This document shows, piece by piece, positions 11,715 to 21,865 of a stretch of DNA of 64,000 nt; positions within the stretch are counted from its first letter, which is position 1; each line of letters opens with the position of its first letter. Made by a program: the position numbers and the translations under genes. The notes under the pieces were generated by a model. The model did no database searches. It saw only the letters and a list, made by a program, of their open reading frames with translations, and was not told the origin of the DNA. Source of the DNA: Tachinus rufipes. Taxonomy: Eukaryota; Arthropoda; Insecta; Coleoptera; Staphylinidae. Where the stretch lies: contig OZ010741.1 in assembly GCA_963932245.1 (NCBI GenBank), positions 100,185,060 to 100,249,059 on the forward strand, read 5' to 3'.

Positions 11715-12500
11715 AACTCGCAAATATGGCCGAGGAAACTAGTTCCATAATTGCAGACAAACGTTTGGTTTTTGCTTGCCAATGTATTGTACCTTTTTAT
11801 GGAAAACCCAAAAATTTAAATAGATTTTAAATGCTGGCAATATAGCATTCTCGTCGTTGCAAGACAAATCGTCCAAAAATATGCTATTAATGAGCACTCT
11901 TTTGACGAAATTAAAAAATCAAGCAAAAACTGAAACTTTAAATATAAAGTTTTCAGACTGGGCATTATTAAAATCCTTTTTTTCCAAGTTTTGCAAAAAG
12001 CGTATTAAATCGCATCGGTAGCAATTATTTTATAATTTACATCAGAAAGAAAATGAGCCAATTAGATTATACAAAAATAGGTTAAATGGAAAGATCCAAA
12101 AATTAGTTGATTGCTATTTTGACATTTTTAAAGAAGCCGAATTAAAAATGATCATTAAAGGGTGCTCTAAAAGAATTTTTAGATATTTTTATAAAAGGAA
12201 AACGGGATCCGGTTAAAATGTTGGTTAGACTTAAAGAACCAAAATCTCTAGAAGAAGCAATTAGCGTAGCCGAAAAAGAAGAACAAATTAATTTAGACGA
12301 TTTAAACATGCCATTCAATAATATTCAAATAAGCTATAATAGGGAATATGAACCTTGGAAGGGATTGTTGGTTCAAAAATAATAGTGACCAATGGAATAA
12401 AAACGAAACCTTAAGTAAAAAAAGGTATCAAGAAAATTACAGACGAGTTGATTTGTCTAATAATAACTTTGAAAACACTGATAATTGAAACAATTTAAAA
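11715..12500 (+). pseudogene. Ty3/gypsy gag fragment
   Basis: The start (MAEETSSIIADKRLVFACQC, 11733 on) leads into a capsid-like stretch (KFSDWALLKSFFSKFCKKR, about 11950-12005). A later stretch reads LVRLKEPKSLEEAISVAEKE (about 12222-12280), typical of gypsy gag just before its nucleocapsid. In-frame stops and one frameshift near 12160 inactivate it. A shorter, related copy lies at 33,921-34,230. The right end fades at about 12,500, upstream of the LINE insertion. Confidence 0.75.
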
Positions 12501-12737
12501 TTTAACTTAATTAGCAAAAAGTTTCTGAACATCAGTTTTAGTAATGTTGTGTAGTTTCATATTTTGTTTTGTTTAATGTTGATATTATTCAACATTTAAA
12601 TTTTTGAAAATTTTCCTTTTGTTAGCGGATTGTGTCATTCGTTCATTGATTGATAAAAATGTATCAATATTGTGATCAGTATTTGATTTAAAAACGTCTT
12701 GTTTTCTAGGCGCTTTGTTATTCTGTTGCTTATTTTA
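12501..12737. other. AT-rich left flank of the first LINE
   Basis: No coding feature was seen. It is the pre-insertion DNA into which the LINE at 12,751-18,730 landed, and continues at 18,744. Confidence 0.6.
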
Positions 12738-12750
12738 TTCTGCAACTCGT
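12738..12750. repeat. Target-site duplication of LINE copy 1, left
   Basis: TTCTGCAACTCGT here is repeated exactly at 18,731-18,743. The final T could belong to the element end, so the duplication is 12 or 13 bp. Confidence 0.95.
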
Positions 12751-13034
12751 TAGTTAGTTTAGATTTTTGGCGTATCAGCCTAATAAGACTATTAACGCCG
12801 ATTCTTTTCTCTAACTATAAAAAGTGTAAAATAATATGCTGTAAAATGGCATATTAAAGAATAAAATTAAATATATAAATAAATAAATAAACAACAAAGA
12901 TAAAATAAACGTTCACAAACTTTAATGACTATAGCAATAATGACTAGATAATTCCAACAGTGTCTAGGGTGTAAAAAGTCCTAAACACTACTGGATTTTA
13001 CGATACACAAACATTAATCATAATAAATTAACAA

Positions 13035-16000
13035 TTATATCCATACACCCAATTTGCTCTGTCGAATAAATTCGAACAGACGATCGACTTCAACGATCTG
13101 ATCGCCCAAGACAATCGACAAACTGGGTGATAATTCAGACGTAACTCTTTGTTCCGAAAACTGCCGACAATCCAATAAGATATGACGAACAGTCAATGGA
13201 ACATTACAAGTATCACAAACTGGCGGCACCTCAGATGCCAACAAATGCCTGTGAGTCCATCGACAGTGACCGATGCGAAGTCGCGTGAGGATAACCTCTT
13301 CCCTACGCTTCGGCCTGCATGACGAACTCCACGGTGTAATAACGCTTTTAGTGCATCGCAGCTTGTTGTCTTGAATAGCAAACCACTCAGTTTGCCAGCT
13401 AGACAGCAGCGTTTGATGTAGAAAATTACAAATATCTCTAACGCAAACTTTAAATGAAACATATTCAGCGCTAGTTATTGCCAATTTGGCAAGCGCATCA
13501 GCTTTTTCATTGCCACTGATACCTACGTGACTGGGGATCCAGACAAAGTTAACAGTGACATTTATCTGAGACACCTGAAGCAAAATTGAATGAATTTGCC
13601 TCAGCAAGTAATGATCAGGATATTGGTCATCTATGGCGTTTAATGCACTCAACGAGTCTGTACATATAACATAATTTGTACCTGCGCTTAGTTGGATGTA
13701 GAGAAGAGCCTGATAGATAGCATACAGTTCTGCAGTATACACGCTGCTAACACTTGGCAAGCCAAATGTAAATTGCAGCTCATCTACCAGAAAAGCACAA
13801 CCCACACCGTCGTTACTTTTTGAGCCATCGGTATAAATCCAAGTGGCATTTACATTCATTGCTTGAATTTTTGCAAATTCAGTTCGATATTCAACTGGTA
13901 AAGTTGAAGCTTTGCTCATTCTCGATAATGCAGTATTTAACCTTGGACGTTGAAAAGTCCAAGGAGGATCGCGACAGTAAGACAGTTGATATACATCAGG
14001 GAGTTGGAAATCCAGTTCCCGAAGTATACTGCAATTTCTTATAGCAACCGGTTTTTGGGACCGTATCCTGATGTTGTATAGATCGTCGAGACCATTATTG
14101 TACACGACAGGAAACGTCGGATGCAAGCGTTTAGCTTTTAGTTTCGCGGCGTACCTAATTGTCAAAATTTTACGCCGAAGATAAAGTGATGGTTCAGCTG
14201 CCTCACACAAAACACTAGCAATAGGGCTAGTGCGAAATGCGCCAGTTGCTAAACGAATTCCAGTATAGTGAGCAGGATCAACAATACGTAATGTGGATGG
14301 AGCTGCGGAAGCATAGATTATGGAACCATAATCTAGTTTTGAGCGCACCAAAGCGCGATGCAGAAGTAGCATTGTTTTCCGATCCGCTCCCCATGACTTT
14401 CCACTCAACGACCTGAGCAAGTTTAGTGCCGGGACACATCTTGATCTCAGATTTATTAAATGAGGACGCCAAGTCAGCGCACGGTCAAATGTGACACCGA
14501 GAAATCGAACACTATCCTGTACAGGAATAGGTTCTCCCCCAAGATATAATAAAGGGTCACCGTGTGGGGTTCGTCTTCTACAAAAATGGATAAGCAACGT
14601 TTTACTAGTAGAAAAAGTGAATCCATTTTTATTAGCCCAGTTCAAAACGTGATTGATTGTTAACTGAAGTTGACGTTCCAATGTTGCCATGTTTCTCGAG
14701 GCACAATAGATAGCTACGTCGTCAACATACATACATCCGTTTACCGGATGCTTGATGAACTGACTTATGCCGTTAATCGCTATCATAAATAGTGTCACGC
14801 TTAGAATAGACCCCTGAGGAATACCATTCTGTTGCTGACGTATGCCCGAGATGTTGTCACCTACACGTACCTTAAATGAACGGGAAGTTAAAAAGCTTTG
14901 TATAAACAATGCCATGCTTCCGCGAATACCCCATGAATGAAGCGTTTGTAGAACATTGTACTTCCACGTCATGTCATATGCTTTCGCAATGTCAAAGAAT
15001 ACAGCGACAAGATGTTGATTCTGTACAAAAGCATTTTTAATTGCTGTATCCAACCGAACAAGGTGATCAGTCGTAGAACGGTGACGCCTTGAACCACATT
15101 GTATGTCAGCAATTAAACCTCTTGAATCTAATAACCAAGTAAGACGCTTATTGATCATTCTTTCTAGTAACTTGCATAAGCAGCTAGTTAGAGAGATAGG
15201 CCTATAACTTGTCGGGAGCTTTTTATCTTTACCAGGTTTAAGTACTGGTACTATGATAGCAAGTTTCCACGACTCAGGACAATACCCTGCTGACCATATC
15301 CGGTTATAGAGTGCCAACAATTGAAGTTTGGCAGAGCGACTTAATTGCTTGAGCATAGCATTGTGTATCAAATCGACACCTGGAGCAGTATTGTGTGCTT
15401 CAGATAATGCCGAGTCAAATTCCCAAACACTAAACGGTGCGTTATATAATTCATCTTCAGCAGAGATAAATGACAGAACGTTTTTCTCCATGTTAATTTT
15501 AATATCTCGGAAATTTTCATCGTAATTATTATCGCTGGAAGCGTCAAAATAAACATCGGCCAGAATATTCGAAATGTCAAGGGGATTGGTAATAATTTGA
15601 TCACCCGACAATAACCCACTAATAGGTAATGATGCGGTTCGGCCAGAAATTTTTCTGACTTTTTCCCACACCTTTCCGACGGGGGTTCTCGAATTAATAG
15701 AAGTAACATATTCTGACCATGATTCTCTTTTAGCTTTTCTGCATGTTCTTCGAGCAACAGCTTTGTACCTCAAATAAAGTAATAGGTTCTCTTCTGTTGG
15801 AGAGTGGTTAAATTTACGAAAAGAACGGCGTTTGTTTAGTTTAGCTTGCTCACAATCAAAATTCCACCAAGGAACAGGCTCTCTGCGAGGTTTTCCGGAA
15901 GATAACGGTATACTCGCATGTGCTGCCTGTATGATAGAATCGGTATAAGTTTCAATATCTTCGTCGATAGTGGCTTGGACACTGTCATCGTAATTAAACA

Positions 16001-16724
16001 CTTGAACAAACGTATTCCAATCGGCATCTTTTATTCTCCAATTTCGATGACGGTTTTCATTAATTACATGACCAAGCACGCGAATGAATATGGGAAAGTG
16101 GTCACTATCATAAAGATATTCCGAGACTTCCCAATCCAGCAATGCTGCGATACTTGGAGAACAAATGGCAAGGTCAATAGCCGAGAATGATCTATTGGCC
16201 ACGGAAAAGTAGGTATTGTTACCTTTATTTAAGATAACTAAATCCGTTTCTGAAAAAAGATTGGCCAAGTTACGACCTCGCACATCAGTTCGATTTGAGC
16301 CCCACATAGTGTTATGAGCATTAAAATCGCCCATTAGCAGGAATGGGGACGGAAGTTGTTCAAGTAATTGATCAATCAAACGAATGTCCAAACTGACATT
16401 TGGCGGAATATAAATTGAGCAAATGGTCAGTGCAAAAGGGATATGTAGTTGAACGGCTACTGCTTCTAATGCAGTGTTGACACGGAGTTCTTTACTGAAA
16501 ACCGTATCACGGACCAATAAAGCCGTTCCACCCTGAGCACGATCAACATTTGCACGATCTTTTCTATAAATAGTATAACCACGAAGATTAACAAAACATT
16601 CAACCTTAAAATTTGTTTCCTGTAAGGAAACGCAGATAGGTGAATTTTCGGATAATAATATTTTAAAGGATTCGTAGTGTGAATTATATCCGTTGCAGTT
16701 CCATTGTATAATGGTTGAAACCAT
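13035..16724 (-). CDS. LINE ORF2: endonuclease, reverse transcriptase, RNase H
   Basis: The 1,229-residue polyprotein nicks target DNA and copies the element RNA into it. Residues 1-215 are an AP-type endonuclease (N9, E36, GDFNAH with D133 and N135, SDH at 207-209). The reverse transcriptase spans about 480-760 with FDIAKAYD (D578), the GIPQGSILS block (634-642) and the catalytic YVDD (666-669), where many relatives have YADD. RNase H covers about 960-1080 (D966, E999, D1023, D1076, with WIPSHVGISGNEKADAL). A CCHC finger (C1170, C1173, H1181, C1186) lies near the end. The start ATG is 8 bases after the ORF1 stop and in another frame. No frameshift or stop is present, so it looks functional. 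It differs from copy 3 at roughly 27 residues. Confidence 0.95.
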   Translation of the reverse strand: MVSTIIQWNCNGYNSHYESFKILLSENSPICVSLQETNFKVECFVNLRGYTIYRKDRANVDRAQGGTALLVRDTVFSKELRVNTALEAVAVQLHIPFALTICSIYIPPNVSLDIRLIDQLLEQLPSPFLLMGDFNAHNTMWGSNRTDVRGRNLANLFSETDLVILNKGNNTYFSVANRSFSAIDLAICSPSIAALLDWEVSEYLYDSDHFPIFIRVLGHVINENRHRNWRIKDADWNTFVQVFNYDDSVQATIDEDIETYTDSIIQAAHASIPLSSGKPRREPVPWWNFDCEQAKLNKRRSFRKFNHSPTEENLLLYLRYKAVARRTCRKAKRESWSEYVTSINSRTPVGKVWEKVRKISGRTASLPISGLLSGDQIITNPLDISNILADVYFDASSDNNYDENFRDIKINMEKNVLSFISAEDELYNAPFSVWEFDSALSEAHNTAPGVDLIHNAMLKQLSRSAKLQLLALYNRIWSAGYCPESWKLAIIVPVLKPGKDKKLPTSYRPISLTSCLCKLLERMINKRLTWLLDSRGLIADIQCGSRRHRSTTDHLVRLDTAIKNAFVQNQHLVAVFFDIAKAYDMTWKYNVLQTLHSWGIRGSMALFIQSFLTSRSFKVRVGDNISGIRQQQNGIPQGSILSVTLFMIAINGISQFIKHPVNGCMYVDDVAIYCASRNMATLERQLQLTINHVLNWANKNGFTFSTSKTLLIHFCRRRTPHGDPLLYLGGEPIPVQDSVRFLGVTFDRALTWRPHLINLRSRCVPALNLLRSLSGKSWGADRKTMLLLHRALVRSKLDYGSIIYASAAPSTLRIVDPAHYTGIRLATGAFRTSPIASVLCEAAEPSLYLRRKILTIRYAAKLKAKRLHPTFPVVYNNGLDDLYNIRIRSQKPVAIRNCSILRELDFQLPDVYQLSYCRDPPWTFQRPRLNTALSRMSKASTLPVEYRTEFAKIQAMNVNATWIYTDGSKSNDGVGCAFLVDELQFTFGLPSVSSVYTAELYAIYQALLYIQLSAGTNYVICTDSLSALNAIDDQYPDHYLLRQIHSILLQVSQINVTVNFVWIPSHVGISGNEKADALAKLAITSAEYVSFKVCVRDICNFLHQTLLSSWQTEWFAIQDNKLRCTKSVITPWSSSCRPKRREEVILTRLRIGHCRWTHRHLLASEVPPVCDTCNVPLTVRHILLDCRQFSEQRVTSELSPSLSIVLGDQIVEVDRLFEFIRQSKLGVWI

Positions 16725-16732
16725 TTTTGATG

Positions 16733-18169
16733 TTATGTTGCGAACGTAATTTTAACTCTTTGTTTATTAGCGTTTTTTTGTTTAACTTCAAAATTATCGT
16801 CTGGGGGAGTAGAACTCCCACTAATTGGCATAATTTCATCTGTCAGAGTAGATGGCGCGGAAAGAACTTCCACATCCATCGACTCTAACGACACGTTAAT
16901 ATTGGGGTCTGTGGGCGCAGGATCGCTAGAAACCTGCACCTCAGGTGGCGGTAGCCTAGATTGGGCTGCCGTCTTTGCAGGCTTTGACTCGGACTGAGCC
17001 TTTGCCTGTTTAGGCTTTGACTTGGAAGTCGCAACCTTGGTTGGTTTTGGCCCGATACGAGCCAATACCTTAGATGGTTTAGGCTTTAAATAAGCCCCCA
17101 TCTTGAGTGGTTTTGCTTGAAGTCCCACTCGTTGTGACCTTGGACCGGATTGGGCCGTAGTCGGTTTTGGTTTTGAGCCTGATGGGCCCGCAACCGGTTT
17201 TTGACCCTTCACATTAGAGTCCTTGTCTTTATTTAAAGAAGTTTCTGAAATAGCAGTAAATGTCATAATCGGTGTTTGTTGAATAATAGGTGTTTCAGCA
17301 ACTGAAGCAAACGATCTAGAAAAGGTAGGAGCCGTAATTGCTCTATACTTCTTTTGAGCATCAAAGTAAGAGAGTTTGTCTGTTACTCTGATCTCGGCTA
17401 TCTTCCTTTCCTCTTTCATTTTTGGGCAGTCTCGGGAATAAACGGGATGCTTACCTTTGCAATTCACACATAAAGGTGAACTGTTGCATGGATCAGGGTC
17501 ATGTTTCTCCTTACTGCATTTTGCACATGTTGCAACACCTGGACACCTAACTGCAGTGTGTCCAAAACGTTGGCATTGGAAACACCTCATTGGGTTAGGA
17601 ATAAACGGGCGAACCGGGCGAGTAACATATGCCACCTTAACTTCATTTGGGAGCCGTTCAGAATCGAATGTTAAAATCATAGATGTTGTATCTCTGACTT
17701 CACCATCCTTTCTACGGGTTAGTTTTTTAATATCGATAACGCCTTGCGACGCCAGTTCCTGTTTGCATTCGTCTACAGTTGTGTATAACAACTCATACCA
17801 TGAAATTACTCCCTTCGAAATATTTAAGGATTTATGCGGTTCAACTGTCACCGCAATGTTACCTAACGACGTGCATTCCTGCATTTTACTGCTCTGCAAT
17901 TTATCTTTTACTTCAATAAGCAAGGTACCGTCTCTTAACTTCTTACATGAATTTAAAGTTCCATTAATAATATTGGAAATGGTCCTATGAATTAAGAAGG
18001 GAGAAACCTCCTTTAGACTCTGGCCATTTTCAGAACATTTAACAATCAAATATCTAACAAACTTTCTGCTTGTACTATTTCTATCTTCATTAGCTCTCTC
18101 GTCCGTAAACGGGCGAGATCGTTTGGTTGGAGGTTTAGAATCTACCATAATAAACTCCGTCAACTTCAT
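16733..18169 (-). CDS. LINE ORF1: nucleic-acid-binding gag-like protein
   Basis: The 478-residue protein should coat the element RNA. Residues about 36-190 form a compact domain that resembles the RNA-binding fold of I- and Jockey-type ORF1 proteins. Three zinc knuckles follow. CFQCQRFGHTAVRC is at 196-209, CAKCSKEKHDPDPC at 215-228, and a third at 234-248 has spacing C-x2-C-x3-H-x6-C. Residues about 325-415 are a low-complexity K/P/S-rich tail with repeated KPK and SKP motifs, expected to be disordered and basic. The first ATG is used; a second in-frame Met (residue 8) is possible. It is fully open and 8 bases upstream of ORF2. Copy 3 encodes a 477-residue version with a few substitutions. 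Confidence 0.93.
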   Translation of the reverse strand: MKLTEFIMVDSKPPTKRSRPFTDERANEDRNSTSRKFVRYLIVKCSENGQSLKEVSPFLIHRTISNIINGTLNSCKKLRDGTLLIEVKDKLQSSKMQECTSLGNIAVTVEPHKSLNISKGVISWYELLYTTVDECKQELASQGVIDIKKLTRRKDGEVRDTTSMILTFDSERLPNEVKVAYVTRPVRPFIPNPMRCFQCQRFGHTAVRCPGVATCAKCSKEKHDPDPCNSSPLCVNCKGKHPVYSRDCPKMKEERKIAEIRVTDKLSYFDAQKKYRAITAPTFSRSFASVAETPIIQQTPIMTFTAISETSLNKDKDSNVKGQKPVAGPSGSKPKPTTAQSGPRSQRVGLQAKPLKMGAYLKPKPSKVLARIGPKPTKVATSKSKPKQAKAQSESKPAKTAAQSRLPPPEVQVSSDPAPTDPNINVSLESMDVEVLSAPSTLTDEIMPISGSSTPPDDNFEVKQKNANKQRVKITFAT

Positions 18170-18730
18170 CGCTCAATCTCCCCACCCACCACGGAGCCAC
18201 ATATGGGACGCTACATCACAAACTAATGCAGTCGCCAGGGCTAATCAAGCGATATAGGTTTCATAGATGTAAATGAAAGACTTCCGCGAACACAAAGAAT
18301 ACTATCGGGAACCAACCGTAGCACATTGTGAACCTTTCATCGATCACCACATAAATAATTCCTCACCCTTAAGTTAGATAACGAGCCGATTGGTTAAAAC
18401 TGGGTTAGGTTTAACCTCCCGTTTTACCAGAAGCTAGGGCCAAAGCAGTGTGTTGGAACTAATACTCTTTTAAACCTGAGTATTAGCCCCTCAACTACCA
18501 GGATCCCCTTTTCCTGACTTTCGGGTCACCGCGCACGGCAAACACGCAGGTGAGTTACACAAGGTGTTATATGAAAATTGTCAAAAATAAACTCACAAAT
18601 AAGTTTGACTTGTCCCAGACGAACTGTGGGTTTTTTAACGAGGTTATCTCCTCGCCTATTGGTCGCCTTTTACGACCAGCAAAGGGACTAGCGGAAGTAT
18701 TCTTTTGCGCCACCCCCTCCCGCAGGGGGG

Positions 18731-18743
18731 TTCTGCAACTCGT
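18731..18743. repeat. Target-site duplication of LINE copy 1, right
   Basis: Exact repeat of 12,738-12,750, directly after the six-G end of the element. Confidence 0.95.
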
Positions 18744-19411
18744 GTGCTGGTATTAAATTGCATAAGATTGTTGTTGTTATTGACGAATAGAAACGCCACA
18801 TGTTGTTAAATGATAGCGGAAATTCCAGTCGAGTTCCGATTCAGGTGAATCTATTGTCTGCATTTTGTTCTAATTGTATTCTTCTTGTTTCTATTGACAT
18901 TGATTAAATGAACGGCTCTATTGCTCCGAGTTATTTTTCTTGATTTCAATATTGTCTTGTAGCGTCAGAAACAAGTAATTTAATTTAAATATAAGTTGCA
19001 TACTGTTTTAATATAAACGTAATTGCAAAGCTGGATATCTTTGATGTTAGTGTTTATATAATTTAAATTTATCATCTTGTTTTCAGACTTTGTAATAACT
19101 GTATTGCTCAATTAATTAAATCTATTACTGGGTAGTTTTGTTGTAGGCGGATTTTCCTGGTCCATTCTAAATCAGTTGTAGGCGGTTGGATTTATTAAAT
19201 ACTAGCAGAAAAATGCATTAAATTTTTCATTCATGTATTATAAAAGTAATTGAATTCGTTGTTTTAATTATGTTCTATTTCCTTTCTTCGATGCAACACG
19301 GGTAGATTTTTTATGTTGTTTTCAGAAATTGAAGCAGAGTTCGAATTCATGTAATATAATAATATAATATAATCCATTACATTATTTAATAGTTTTTTTT
19401 GTCGTCGGGGG
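18744..19411. repeat. Dispersed non-coding repeat, first copies
   Basis: Segment 18,860-19,080 is a diverged copy of 19,930-20,150. Both contain ATTCTTCTTGTT, then TTCTTGATTTCAATATT-like and TAATTTAATTTAAA motifs in the same order. Segment 19,165-19,250 (CCATTCTAAATCAGTTGTAG) repeats at 19,849-19,930. The family is unknown and no protein is encoded. Confidence 0.7.
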
Positions 19412-19822
19412 TGTTGTAATATAATATTATATTACATTTATGTACATAGGTTGACCATCTGCAAACCCCCCGTTTATTGCATTACGTGCCGCAACAACTA
19501 ATGCATTTTATAATGCGTAATAAACATTCCAAAGGGTACGTCCGTAATATGTTTATTACTTAAATAAGGGTTCCTTTGGAATTGTTACTTACCCAATTTG
19601 AGTGTCTGCAATAAATGAGCAGACTATGCGCACAACGGCACAACCCCTCCATATTTTAAGTTTACCATTTAAGTTAAGAATGTATTTTGAGTTAGTAATA
19701 GTTTAGACATAGAGCTAGGATATTAAGTATTAAATATACGAGATATTAAACCTATGCCCGTTTAAATTAATTTACCTACGTTTGATTCCAAGTGGAAACA
19801 CTTAAACCCCGGAATCACAACA
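19412..19822 (+). mobile_element. Solo LTR, 411 bp
   Basis: It starts TGTTGT and ends ACAACA, a perfect 6-bp terminal inverted repeat. GGGG lies on both sides (19,408-19,411 and 19,823-19,826), consistent with a 4- or 5-bp target duplication. It contains no coding sequence and no partner LTR or primer site follows, so the internal region was lost by LTR-LTR recombination. The ends fit either Copia or BEL/Pao elements. Orientation is taken from the AATA/TATTAAA-rich 3' half and is not firm. Confidence 0.8.
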
Positions 19823-20160
19823 GGGGATTTTCTCTCAATTTAATTTGGTCCATTCTAAATCAGTTGTAGGTGGCTGGATTTGTTAAATACTGGCAGAAAA
19901 GTGTATTCAATTTTTCATTCATAATTGAATTTGTTGCAATTGCAATATTCTTCTTGTTCCCTTTTTCTTTCGGCGATTTTAATGAACGGGTATATTTCTT
20001 CGGTGTAGTTTTTCTTGTTTCAATATTTTCTTGTGGCGGCAGACAGATAAATTAATTTAATTTAAACTCGAGGCACATAATGTTCTGATTTAGACGTTAT
20101 ATTGCAAAGCCAAACAATATTTTTAAGGCGATGTGATGTCTGTTAATAATATAACAAGCA
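19823..20160. repeat. Dispersed non-coding repeat, second copy
   Basis: It continues the repeat interrupted by the solo LTR and is parallel to 18,860-19,320. An open frame at 19,870-20,055 is an accident of AT-rich sequence. Confidence 0.65.
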
Positions 20161-21002
20161 GACTGCAGACTGACTTATTTCACTAAAGATCTTAGCTATT
20201 TGTACACAGTTCAGGTAGAAAAATATCTTTTTAGTCCCTTTTGGGGTATGAGTGCCCCACCATAAAGCAAAAAAGGTCTGTTGTCCCTCGGTTAAAATAA
20301 ATAAGTAAGTGTATAATAACATTTACAGTTTTGGCAACGCTGCATTCTATACAATTCAAAAATTGATTACAGAAACTAAACTACAATATGTACATGGTAT
20401 TAATTATAAATGCCAGAACAGATTATATTAGATATATTTATCATATATATATATATATAATTAAAATATTACTCGTCAACATTAATAATACACGTGTTCA
20501 CGAGTACTAACAATTATAATATTGTAACGATTATCATTCATCTAGAAAGGAACACTTATTATTTTGATTTATATTTTAATTTAATGTTCTTAGAGAGGTA
20601 TACGCCACCCTCGTTAAATCTCGGTGTGTGATATTTTGCACCCTCTCATTAGGACACATTTTTTAGACTATTAAATATAGAGATATAAATAATATGTGTT
20701 CTTGGAATTTGGAAATGTGTTTACCACCCGCGTTTTATATCACCGTATGCATATGTATTTTCTACCCCTATTATAAGATAGTTTATATATAGAGGAACTT
20801 TCATGTTTGAGAGTCAAATAGTATTTAGAACATGTTAAAGTTTTTCTTTTATTAAAAGTTATTAAAGTGAAAGAAATGTTATAGAATTATAATTTAACAT
20901 ATGTATTACTTTGTATGTAAGAACTGCTGGCGAAAGCGTTTCAATTAATCTTTCATTGATTCAGGCGCGCACGCAAGCGTTAAATATCACGTCTAATAGT
21001 CG
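20161..21002. other. AT-rich stretch with a repeat shared with 31.2 kb
   Basis: No gene was seen. An (AT)n run lies at 20,443-20,459. The part at about 20,545-20,735 shares GATTTATATTTTAATTTAAT and GTGTTTACCACC motifs with 31,190-31,380, so both are pieces of one unnamed repeat. Confidence 0.5.
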
Positions 21003-21320
21003 GTACACACTTGCAACAATCTGCCGTACCGCAACACCGTCGCGTAACATCCTCGCGCAACATTTCCTCGCAACATGGGACTTTTCTAGCGTCCCATCGC
21101 TTGTCGGTTTTATGCCGTCGGATCAAAGGAACGTTGCGCGACGATGTTGCAGCTCTCTTTACAAGTTAGTACGGGAGGGCGCAACAATACGGCAATGGAA
21201 CGGCATTGTGTTGCGGGAATATGTTACACGTCGATGTTGCGGTTCGCAGTTGTGTTGCGGAGTGATGGTACGCGACGATGATACGCGACGGTGTTACGGC
21301 AGATTGTTGCAAATGTGTAC
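21003..21320. mobile_element. GC-richer foldback (MITE-like) element
   Basis: The outer 45 bases of each side are inverted copies. GTACACACTTGCAACAATCT at the left pairs with the right end, whose reverse complement begins GTACACATTTGCAACAATCT. The match continues through CTGCCGTA and ACACCGTCGCGTA with one 3-base gap. The inside is packed with GCAACA/TGTTGC and CGCGAC motifs, so the transcript would fold on itself. It encodes nothing; the 154-codon open frame that runs through it is an artefact. A non-autonomous DNA transposon is likely. The target duplication is unclear because the sequence just outside the arms is only partly symmetrical. Confidence 0.75.
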
Positions 21321-21530
21321 GCAGTATAATAAACATCCGCAATACATTGTATTTATGCGAATGTTTCATTTTTAATATAGTGTAGCATTCATTCTTACTC
21401 TGTATTTTATATCAATGTTATTTCAAGTGTAATATAAATAGCTAAGACGACGCTAAAAGCGCCAGTCCAGTACCGAACCTCGAGAGAAGTCCGGGCATTA
21501 TTGTATCCATATCTAGACAATAATTAGTTG

Positions 21531-21865
21531 TTAAATACAAGTATAACCAAACGTCTGTATTAACAAATCGTAATCCTCGCAACCATCCAGCTCCTTAACC
21601 GCTCGGCAGCTGGTGGCGCAAATCGCGCAACAGAAAGAAGGTGGATTTGGGTTATAAATGCCTGAACAAAAAATGTTATAAAGGAGAGGAGACAAACGCG
21701 ATCCTTGCGGAACACCTTGGTGGGGAGAAAAAAAATTTGAATATGTTTGTGGCAAAACACTTAATCTCAAGGTTTTCCGACAGCGGTTCTACCAATTCCG
21801 GGAAATATATTACAGCTGATAATGTAAGTGGATATTATTTATTAACTATTCTCCCCCCTTAAACC
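21531..21865 (-). pseudogene. LINE reverse-transcriptase fragment, copy 1
   Basis: The minus strand encodes HQGVPQGSRLSPLLYNIF (about 21,655-21,725), the conserved block of Jockey-group reverse transcriptases that precedes the YxDD box. The catalytic aspartates are absent. A similar piece lies about 337 bp to the right in the same orientation, so the locus was duplicated after the fragment inserted. Confidence 0.7.

Larger units (their letters stand above)
12751..18730 (-). mobile_element. Full-length I-type LINE, copy 1
   Basis: This is a 5,980-bp minus-strand non-LTR retrotransposon. It has a 5' UTR of about 560 bases (18,170-18,730), ORF1, an 8-base gap, ORF2, a 284-base 3' UTR, and a tail ending ...CTAAACTAACTA. 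A 13-bp target duplication flanks it. Its 5' end (CCCCCCTGCGGGAGGGGGTG read on the minus strand) is at the same base as in copy 3, so both are complete. The 5' end can form a C5/G5 hairpin. RNase H after the reverse transcriptase together with a three-knuckle ORF1 places it in the I group (I or Nimb clade); the exact clade needs a tree. Both frames are open, which implies recent arrival. Confidence 0.95.

Noticed and set aside
12751..12770. Telomere-repeat-specific LINE (TRAS/SART type)
   Set aside because: The TTAG words belong to the element tail; target sites on both sides are not TTAGG arrays.
17457..17990. 177-codon plus-strand open frame, also present at 61,912-62,418
   Set aside because: It is antisense to the conserved ORF1 of the LINE and is open only because that gene is conserved. 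No domain is visible.
20911..21375. 154-codon open frame
   Set aside because: It runs through the foldback element at 21,003-21,320; its composition reflects repeated GCAACA words, not a protein.
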